A stretch of DNA of 33,438 nucleotides. Origin: JBOGED01 sp050743625. GTDB lineage: Bacteria; Actinomycetota; Nitriliruptoria; Euzebyales; Egibacteraceae. Below are positions 15,381 through 22,200 of this stretch, one piece after another; within the stretch, counting starts at the first letter, position 1, and every line of letters starts with the position of its first letter. Made by a program: the position numbers and the translations under genes. The stretch covers positions 1-33,438 of the forward strand of contig JBOGED010000292.1 of NCBI GenBank assembly GCA_050743625.1, read 5' to 3'. The notes beneath the pieces are model-generated. The model was given only the letters and a program-made list of their open reading frames with translations. It was not told the origin of the DNA and ran no database searches.

Positions 15381-15455
15381 GGGATACAGTACCCGACCTG
15401 GGACTCTTTTTGAATCTTTCGCTCTATTCCCATGCGATCTGATTTGCCGTAGCGT
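15381..15455 (+). promoter_or_regulatory. Conserved cluster element, copy B (upstream of LuxR-type regulator)
   Basis: Begins GGGATACAGTACCCGACCTGG, then ACTCTTTTTGAATCTTTC, then GCTCTATTCCCATGCGATC and TTGCCGTAG. It aligns without a gap to the minus-strand copy C over about 70 bp, with roughly two thirds identical, and to copy A with one gap. A perfect 12-bp palindrome GGTACTAGTACC lies 67 bp upstream at 15303-15314. The first gene downstream of this element is the LuxR-type regulator at 16037, preceded by a long leader with a possible 25-codon frame. Confidence 0.7.
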
Positions 15456-15490
15456 AACTCCCCCAACAGAACGCGCAGGGGGAATCTACA

Positions 15491-15568
15491 GTGGCACTGC
15501 CACGAATATGCCAACTGCCTGAGAGTGTTCTAAAGGAGTTGCCCTTCGGGGTGGTAGAGCTTCAATAA
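15491..15568 (+). CDS. Possible 25-codon leader peptide
   Basis: A GTG-started frame, preceded at good distance by AGGGGGAA (15477-15484), reads MALPRICQLPESVLKELPFG then VVELQ and stop. It lies 36 bp after copy B of the conserved element. The ending ELPFGVVEL resembles the first strand of PAS domains, so it may be a relic rather than a leader. Weak evidence because of its small size. Confidence 0.3.
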   Translation: MALPRICQLPESVLKELPFGVVELQ

Positions 15569-16036
15569 ATTACTCGTGCTCGTGGGTTCTTGGGTGACGG
15601 ATAGCGGTTTCGTCGACACATGGGGGTGGACTTCGCCGACGCGAGCCGGGACGGTCGCTCGCCCGAATGTCAAAGAATTACGACAGGACCGGTAAGGTCG
15701 CCTCATAAGTACGGTGGCATTCGATTGTCCCTACACCGTATTTCTGCAGCGGGGTATGCGGGCCTCGCGCTATGACCCGGCCGCTGGGGTCGCGCCAAGC
15801 TCGCCGAGTTGACCTTCGCTAATGACAGCCAGGTGTACGACGCGCGTTGCTATTCTCTGCCACTTGCGAACTGAGTAGGGCGAAGTGGGGTTCGCCGTGC
15901 AACGTTGGCGTCTCGTTACCCCTGTTTCCACAGCAGCAGTCGTCTTGATTGCTGACCGTAAACCAACGGTCACGAATAATTAGGGGCATCGCTGTTCTGT
16001 TTCTGGTATCGTTGATGTTTCCCGCGTGAGTGGAAA
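15569..16036. other. AT-richer gap before the LuxR gene
   Basis: About 470 bp, visibly richer in A and T than its surroundings, with stops in all frames I read and no recognisable domain. It may be a long 5' leader of the regulator gene or the remains of a lost gene. Nothing else is seen in it. Confidence 0.4.
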
Positions 16037-16696
16037 ATGATACAAATCCTTATCATCGATGATATTAGGGTCAACTCGGAACAGTTGGCCCAAAGCCTCT
16101 GCGATCAGCGGTGGATCAGTGAAGTTGCGACGGCCACCGACCTGCAAGAGGCGCTTCATTGCCTCGCGAAGTATGTCTTCGATGTGGTGTTGCTGAGCAT
16201 GGCGTCCGCGCAGAGCATGACGATCCTGCGCACCATCACCGGGAACGTATCGTCGCCCCCCGTGATCGCGCTCGGTGTGCCAGAGGTCGAGGAGCACGTG
16301 CTTGCCTGTGCCGAAGCCGGCGCTGCTGGCTACCTGCCCAAGCGGGGGTCTTTCGCGGACCTCCTGAGAGTCATGAAGAGCGTGGCCCGTGGCGAGGCGG
16401 TCCTACCGCCGCGTATCGCTGCGACACTGCTGCGCCGGGTCGCCACGCTCGCCGCTCAGGGACAGCCCGACCCGAACCACGCCCGCTTAACCCCTCGCGA
16501 GCGTGAAGTGCTTGCACTTATCGAGAAGGGGTGGTCCAACAAGGACATCGCCAGACACCTTTCCATCGAGGTGCGCACGGTCAAGAACCACGTCCACAAC
16601 ATCTTCGACAAGCTCCGAGTGCGCTCCCGCGGCGAAGCGGCTGCGGTAGCGCGGACGGCACTCAGCACCATCCCGCCAGGCCGCTCCCCAGCCTGA
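16037..16696 (+). CDS. NarL/LuxR-type regulator with degenerate receiver domain
   Basis: 219 residues. The N-terminal domain has the receiver layout: ILIIDD with the acidic pair at residues 8-9, then FDVVLLSM, where the phospho-acceptor Asp is replaced by Ser54, and the conserved Lys in GYLPKRGS. The C-terminal LuxR helix-turn-helix is intact: LTPREREVLALIEKGWSNKDIARHLSIEVRTVKNHVHNIFDKLRV. No histidine kinase is seen nearby. Lack of the Asp points to phosphorylation-independent control, as in atypical receivers of antibiotic-cluster regulators such as JadR1-type proteins. It lies between the conserved promoter element B and the enediyne operon (convergent), so it is a good candidate for a pathway-specific regulator. 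Confidence 0.85.
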   Translation: MIQILIIDDIRVNSEQLAQSLCDQRWISEVATATDLQEALHCLAKYVFDVVLLSMASAQSMTILRTITGNVSSPPVIALGVPEVEEHVLACAEAGAAGYLPKRGSFADLLRVMKSVARGEAVLPPRIAATLLRRVATLAAQGQPDPNHARLTPREREVLALIEKGWSNKDIARHLSIEVRTVKNHVHNIFDKLRVRSRGEAAAVARTALSTIPPGRSPA

Positions 16697-16923
16697 GCGA
16701 GGACGGCAATCCCCCGCGCCCGTGGTTGAGTGCATCCCGCAGCGGACCGCGCGTACTGAGATGAGAATCGGCTGCCCGTCGCCCGGTTTGTCGGATTTTT
16801 GCCTTAAGAGCGGCGGCGTCAGCCAGCATTTTCCTGCACAGTACGGCGAAGTGCTCCACCAGTGCAGGAAAGCCGGCTGCACGCGCCCGCACATCGGTCC
16901 GAAGCGCTGTGGACAGCGACTGT
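16697..16923. repeat. Intergenic repeat related to 10731 element, with hairpin
   Basis: Contains GATGAGAATCGGCT (16760-16773) followed by CGCCCGGTTTG, as at the left end of the 10731-10918 element. Downstream is an inverted repeat with perfect 10-bp arms, TTTCCTGCAC (16830-16839) and GTGCAGGAAA (16862-16871). It separates two convergent genes and could serve as a bidirectional terminator. No gene is seen. Confidence 0.5.
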
Positions 16924-17481
16924 TCAGGCGTGCGCGCAGACGCAGGTCATCGCGCGGCGCTCGGCGACCGTCGGGTGCCGATGCAGCACCATGGCGACGA
17001 CCATGGGCAGGAAGACGACGGCGTTGTAGAACAGGTGCAGCTCGACGCGGGGAACGATGAGCTGGACGATGCTGGTCGGGATGGGACGGCCCAGCAGATA
17101 GAATCCGGTGGTCGCCTGGATGAGCAGAAGCAGGTGCTCCATGTGGTGCCAAATCTGAATGCCGAGGGCGATCTTCCACCAGGTCCGTGCCCGTCCGGTG
17201 AAGCCGGGGAGCAGCGCCGCGAGCCCGATCAGCATCACGAGGGCGTATCCGTAGTGCAACCATTCCGAGCCGATTAACCAGGGGAACGGAATGCCCAGAG
17301 CACCCCGGGCCTCAGGCACCGGCCAGCCGAACACGTAGATCTGGATCGCCTGGGCGATGTGTTCGACCCAGTGTGCCAGGACGACGACGAGGAAAAGCGA
17401 AAGCGCGATCTTGTGATGCGGGCCGTTCAACTCCTCAAGCCGGCGACGCGGGCGCTCGGCCGTGATTGTCGTATCTACCAT
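16924..17481 (-). CDS. His-rich multi-pass membrane protein at the end of the enediyne operon
   Basis: 185 residues with about four transmembrane helices (IALSLFLVVVLAHWVEHIAQ, LHYGYALVMLIGLAALLPGF, WWKIALGIQIWHHMEHLLLL, VELHLFYNAVVFLPMVVAMVL). Histidine pairs inside or next to the helices, AHWVEHIAQ, IWHHMEHLL and VELHLF, resemble metal or haem ligand sets of membrane oxidases or desaturases, but no named family is recognised. The C-terminus ends CVCAHA. Start supported by GGAGGCAG before the ATG. It follows the nitroreductase by 30 nt and is the last gene of the minus-strand operon, so a role in tailoring or self-protection is plausible but inferred. Confidence 0.7.
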   Translation of the reverse strand: MVDTTITAERPRRRLEELNGPHHKIALSLFLVVVLAHWVEHIAQAIQIYVFGWPVPEARGALGIPFPWLIGSEWLHYGYALVMLIGLAALLPGFTGRARTWWKIALGIQIWHHMEHLLLLIQATTGFYLLGRPIPTSIVQLIVPRVELHLFYNAVVFLPMVVAMVLHRHPTVAERRAMTCVCAHA

Positions 17482-17511
17482 TTACTGCCTCCAAACGAAA
17501 GCGTCACACAA

Positions 17512-18171
17512 TTACCAGGAGTCCCAGTGGAGGATGTTTTCGAGGGGGACACGGTATGCGGGCTTGAACTCGGTTCCCTTCGAGTACGCGACGGGAACGA
17601 GGGCCGCTTGCATCACTTCTTCATAGGGTATGTTGAGGATGCTCGCGGCCTCTTTCTCGTAGAAAAGGTGGACGCTCGTGTAGCAGGTACCAAGGCCTCT
17701 TAAGCGTGCCGCCAACATAAAGCTCCATACTGCGGGAACGATCGATCCCCAGACCCCGCTCTGGGCCGCAACGTGCTCACCGTCCGCGCGTCCGCCATAG
17801 AAGCACGGGATCACGTGAACCGGCACCTCGTGCAGGTGATCGGCCAGGTAGGCGCCTGATGCGGCGATACGAGGCGCGCTCTCCTGCTGCCGGGGGTCTT
17901 CAAATTTGAGCTTTTCCACGGCAGCGGGAAGGTCCTTATAGACATCCGCCCCCCTACGCCACACCTCCGCCAGGGCGGCACGCTTGGCGGGATCGGTGAC
18001 GATTACGAAATGAACGCTTTGCATATTCGATACGGTCGGCGCTTGCTGGGCTATGGAAAGACACTCTTCGATCACCTCCCGCCCGACCGGCCGGGTAAGG
18101 TCGAGCCGTCGGCGAACCGAGCGGGTCGTGGTGAGAAGCTGGTCAGGGCTCAAGGCCAATGTCGTGCTCAT
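17512..18171 (-). CDS. Nitroreductase-family flavoprotein
   Basis: 219 residues. The N-terminal TTRSVRRRLDLTRPVGREVIEECLSIAQQAPTVSNMQSVHFVIV is the FMN-phosphate binding region of the nitroreductase fold, and VWGSIVPAVWSFMLAARLRGLGTCYTSVHL plus IPYEEVMQAALVPVAYSKG are the usual C-terminal strands. Members reduce nitro groups, quinones or flavins, or act as dehydrogenases on biosynthetic intermediates. It has a strong AAGGAG site before the ATG. It lies between the flavin reductase (48 nt upstream) and the His-rich membrane protein, in the same operon as the enediyne core. It is not part of the usual conserved enediyne set. Confidence 0.85.
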   Translation of the reverse strand: MSTTLALSPDQLLTTTRSVRRRLDLTRPVGREVIEECLSIAQQAPTVSNMQSVHFVIVTDPAKRAALAEVWRRGADVYKDLPAAVEKLKFEDPRQQESAPRIAASGAYLADHLHEVPVHVIPCFYGGRADGEHVAAQSGVWGSIVPAVWSFMLAARLRGLGTCYTSVHLFYEKEAASILNIPYEEVMQAALVPVAYSKGTEFKPAYRVPLENILHWDSW

Positions 18172-18219
18172 GACGCCGTCTCCTTAAAGGCACTCGACGA
18201 TCCGTATCCAACGGCTCAC

Positions 18220-18801
18220 TTAGTCGAGGCGCCCATACCCCCCTCGGTAGAACAGCAGTGGCCACCCCTGATGCATCACGCCAAGGCCTACGACCCGGCC
18301 GAGGGCGATCACGTGATCTCCCGCATCGTGCTCAGCCTGAGTCCGGCAATCGACCCAGGCGAGCACGTCGTCAAGCAGTGGAGAGCCAGTCACCGGGGCG
18401 CACCGCCAGCCGACGCGGGAGAACCTGTCCCCGTCCTTTGCGGCAAAGGCACGGGAAACCGCCTCCTGATCCTCCCGGAGGATGTTGATGCAGAAGGCCC
18501 CCGAGGCCTTGATGCGGGGCCAGCTGGAGGAGGCCTTTGCCGGGCAGATCGAGACGAGCGGTGGGACGAGCGAGACCGACGTGAGGGATTGAATGGTCAA
18601 ACCGATCGGCTGATCACCGTGCATGGCGGTGACGACGGCGACACCCGTACAAAAGTGGCCCAGCACCTGGCGGAAGTGAGCAGGTTCGAAGGCTCCGACG
18701 TCATCCGGCACATCCCGGGAGGCTCGCGGAGGGTGCCTGCCAGATATTACGGGTTGGCTGAGACGTTCAGGTACGATTACTTCACTTCTACCGGTCGCCA
18801 T
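18220..18801 (-). CDS. Flavin reductase (HpaC/SgcE6-like)
   Basis: 193 residues. Signature segments are FRQVLGHFCTGVAVVTAMHGDQPIGLTIQSLTSVSLVPPLVSICPAKASSSWPRIKASGAFCINIL and, near the end, CRTQAEHDAGDHVIALGRVVGL. This fold supplies reduced FAD or FMN to a partner monooxygenase; homologues (E6 proteins) occur in enediyne clusters. The ATG at 18801 has AAGGG at proper distance; an ATG at 18861 is possible and would overlap tebC more deeply. It overlaps the tebC 3' end by 14 nt, so it is part of the operon. No two-component monooxygenase is seen in the window; it may lie outside. Confidence 0.85.
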   Translation of the reverse strand: MATGRSEVIVPERLSQPVISGRHPPRASRDVPDDVGAFEPAHFRQVLGHFCTGVAVVTAMHGDQPIGLTIQSLTSVSLVPPLVSICPAKASSSWPRIKASGAFCINILREDQEAVSRAFAAKDGDRFSRVGWRCAPVTGSPLLDDVLAWVDCRTQAEHDAGDHVIALGRVVGLGVMHQGWPLLFYRGGYGRLD

Positions 18802-19285
18802 AGCGATGCCCTTCTGCAAGTGCCTCGCGAGATCTCTGCATCTCCATACCGTTTGAGCCACCCGACCTCAAGAGCGTCTCAAAGACATCGCGAATCGCCT
18901 CGGGGATGGCGGAGGGATACAGCGTTCCATTCTCCCGTCGCATGCAGGCGGTCTCGTGATCGCCACGCGCCACGAGTGTCGGCTGGCCCGGTGCCATGCG
19001 CCAATACTCGAACACCATGGCGATGCGGTTCTGTTGCAGGTATTTCAGGGTCATGAGCACGAGCACCTCGTCGAACGGATGAAGCTGGTCGAGGTATTCG
19101 CACGAGCACCGTATGGTGACCAATGCCATCCCGTGGCTGAGCTCATCGAGTACCTCAGGCGCGTACTGTTGGAGGAATAACTCGCGACAGCGACCTTGCC
19201 AGCTAAGGTATTTCGAGAAGTAGACATTACCAATAAAGTTCGTGTCCTCAAAGCTCACGACGTGGTGATACTCAAAGCTCTTCAT
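18788..19285 (-). CDS. tebC: Enediyne thioesterase TebC/E10
   Basis: 165-residue hot-dog fold thioesterase of the CalE7/SgcE10/DynE7 family, which releases the polyene or beta-keto polyene from the enediyne PKS. The diagnostic stretch is FEDTNFIGNVYFSKYLSWQG followed by RCRELFL. It contains the conserved Asn and Arg used by the family in place of the acidic residue found in other hot-dog thioesterases. C-terminal strands include ALVTIRCSCEYLDQLHPFDEV and MVFEYWRM. Its ATG overlaps the pksE stop (ATGA), so translation is coupled and output stoichiometry with the PKS is likely. Family assignment is secure. Confidence 0.93.
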   Translation of the reverse strand: MKSFEYHHVVSFEDTNFIGNVYFSKYLSWQGRCRELFLQQYAPEVLDELSHGMALVTIRCSCEYLDQLHPFDEVLVLMTLKYLQQNRIAMVFEYWRMAPGQPTLVARGDHETACMRRENGTLYPSAIPEAIRDVFETLLRSGGSNGMEMQRSREALAEGHRYGDR

Positions 19286-22200
19286 GGCGAACCCGGCCCT
19301 ACGAGGACGCCGACGGCGAGGTCTGTCCTGCCAGGGTTACCCCGGAGCACGGTGCTCGCGATCACGTGCTGGCCGGCGACGAGGCAGATCCAACCGTCGG
19401 CTTGCGTCGATCGGATTGAAAGCGCGGTGGCGGGTGGCAGTCCGGCTTTCACGATGCACTCGCCCGCAACCCACGCGAGCGCTCCCGCCTCCCTCCCACT
19501 TCCATCGATGGCTCGAGCGACCGCCTCGGCGAGCTCCCAACGCGCGGGGCCGAGCACGTCTCGCCACTCCACCTCGGTGCACCGGTCGACCCGCTCGAGA
19601 TCGCATGCGGTGACGCCTCCGCCGGCCACGGCCAGCGTGAAGTCGTCGGCGTGAGCGGTCGACACAGAGCCCTGCGCGGCCTCCGGACGACCGTCGGCGC
19701 GACGAGCCAGGCTGGTGTCCTCGCCGAGCAGTAGGCGAAGGGCGCGGTCGCTGCGGCTGCGCCGCTCGCCGCCGGAGCGTTGCAGGGCGACACGAAGGTC
19801 GGGGCGGGACAGGAGGTCTTGGAGGCGGTGCTCTACCATGACCCCCAGCAAGGCGTCGGGGATCTCTCCCGCCGGTCTTCGCGCGGCCGCCAAGCGACAG
19901 CGAGCCTGTGACCATCGTTCACACAGCTCGCCATCTGGAGTGCGGATCTCGATATCCCAGACCTGCTCTGTCTCGGTCCGCATCCGTTCCGTACCAACGA
20001 CGATCGCGAGGTCGCCGGTCAGCTCTTTGAGCCGCTCGATGCGGGCAACACCGACCGGAAGGAGCGGAAGGTGCGGCGCGGACGCCTGGAGGCAGTGAAT
20101 GACGGCGTCGCGGGCACCCGGGTCCCCAAGCAACAGGTCGGGCGACAGGAAGACGCTGAACCATTTCTGCTGCTTCAGCTCGACCTCGGCGACGCAGGAG
20201 CTTGCCGCCAAGCTGCGGTATCCGCGAAGGCGCCGGAAGCGACCCGACTGGAACAACAAGCGGTCGTAGAGATCGCGCTGCGCATCCACCGCCTCCGCTG
20301 CGCCAGCCGCTCGTGCCTGCTCCATCGGAGGCGAAGGCGACGAAACGGTCTCGTCGAAGAGGCAGCGGGCTCGCATGTGGTCGGTGAGGAAGTTGGTAGT
20401 GCTGCTGCGCAGGACCACGTCGACATGCCCATTCTCGGCGAGGCTGGCCACCCTGAGAACGAACTCTCCCTCCTCGGGCATGACCACGGGGTGGACGAAC
20501 TCGACATGCTCGAAACACGCGGGGGACGCATCGTCCCCTCGGACAGCGGCTGCCGCTTGCGCCATCGCCTCCATCGCCATCACGGCGGGAAAGATGACAT
20601 TGCCGTCCATGACGTGGTCCGGCATGTAGAGGTCCTTGTCGGCGCGCACCTTCGTGTCGACGACGAGCTCGACACCTGGGTAATGCACCTGTGGCTGCTC
20701 CAGGAACCTGAGCAACGGAAGGTCAGTGCGTGGGAAGACGAGGGCGGGGTTCTTGGCGAACCTTCCCGTCAAGACGACGGAGCCGCTCACGTCACCTCGG
20801 GCGAGCAGGTCCAACATCGCGCTGACCGCCACGTCCACGGGCATACAGTCGATTCCCTCGCGGCGAAGCGCCTCGACACGGCCGAGCCGCTCGACGATCC
20901 CGACGCCCGACCACGCTGACCATTCCAACGTCAGGCAACGGCAGCCTGGCCGGGTGGCCGCGAACCGCTGGACCTCGATCGCCATCCACTCGTTCGCTAG
21001 GCCGTAGTCGCCCTCGCCCTGCATGCCGGTCCGGGCAATGAGGGAGCCGAACGCGACGAGCAGGCGAAGGCTGCTCACGTCGATCGCCGCGAGCACGTGG
21101 CGAAGGCCGTCCACCTTTGGTCCCACGGTGGCCAGTGCGCGCTGCTCGTCCATCTCGCGTATCAGGCACGGGATGTTCATGCCAGCGCCATGAAGGACCG
21201 CGGTGACCGGGCCGAGCGCCTGTTCGAGCGCAGCCACCGCCTCGCTGACCTGGCGGGGGTCCGTGACATCGGCGGAGGCATAGGCCACCTCCACCCCAAC
21301 CGCGCGAAGGCGCTCGAGGTTGGCGTCGAGCTCAGGGTCGTTCCCAGGGCTCGAGCGCCCCACCAGCGCAAGGCGCGCCCCGGTCGCTCGCCCGAGCGCG
21401 AGCGCGCACTCCGCGGCGATGCCCTTGCCTCCCCCAGTCACCAACAACACGTCGGCCGAGCCCAATCCCGGCGCCGGCTCCACCGGATCCGGGGCGAGGA
21501 GGCGCAGGACGGGCTCTTCCCGGCGGCCGTCAGCGCCGAGGTGCACCTGGGCGAAACCGTCGGCCGCTGCCACCTCGGCCACGATGGCGTCGGCCGCGTC
21601 AGCGGCATGATCGGGGTCGACGTCGACGACGCAGACGTTGAGGCGTCCGGATTCGAGGAACAGCGTGCGAGCGAAGGCTGATCCGCCTCCACCGTGCTGC
21701 ACGACGAGGAAGTGGGTGGCGTCCTCGGCGGCCAATGCGAGCTTGGCGCCGGACAGCAGCAGCCCGAGATCTGCCTCGTCTCGTCGGGGGGAGAGGCAGA
21801 CGGCGAAGCCTCGCGTCCCTGGTCCGTCCTCCAGGCGTCTCCTCAGACGCTCGGCGAGCGGGTGGCCGGGCGCCGACAGGACCACCCACTCACCGGCGCC
21901 GGCCTGCGGCTCCGCGCCTCGGAGCGGTCGTTGCTCGAGCTGGACGGTGAACGGTCGGACCCAGGGGCCGACCCCTTCGAGCTGGCGTGCCGGGCTCGTG
22001 CCCACACCTCCGGTCTCGACGAGCTCATAGAGGGCTCGGGCGAACTCCGCGACGGTCGCGGCGGCGAAGCTCGCCGGTGCCGCCGCTGGGGGGAGGCCGA
22101 GCGTCTGCATCGCCTCTTGCACGATCTGGCCTACCGTCACCGAGCTCATGTGGAGGTCGTCCAAGAGCCGGTCCTCGTCGCTCACCGCCGACTCTTCAAG

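Noticed and set aside
15301..15522. Plus-strand frame over conserved element B, with a similar translation over elements A and C
   Set aside because: The shared residues (for example RPGT-x-F) arise from nucleotide similarity. Copy A has a one-base gap that breaks the frame and no start signal fits, so a regulatory DNA element is the better reading.
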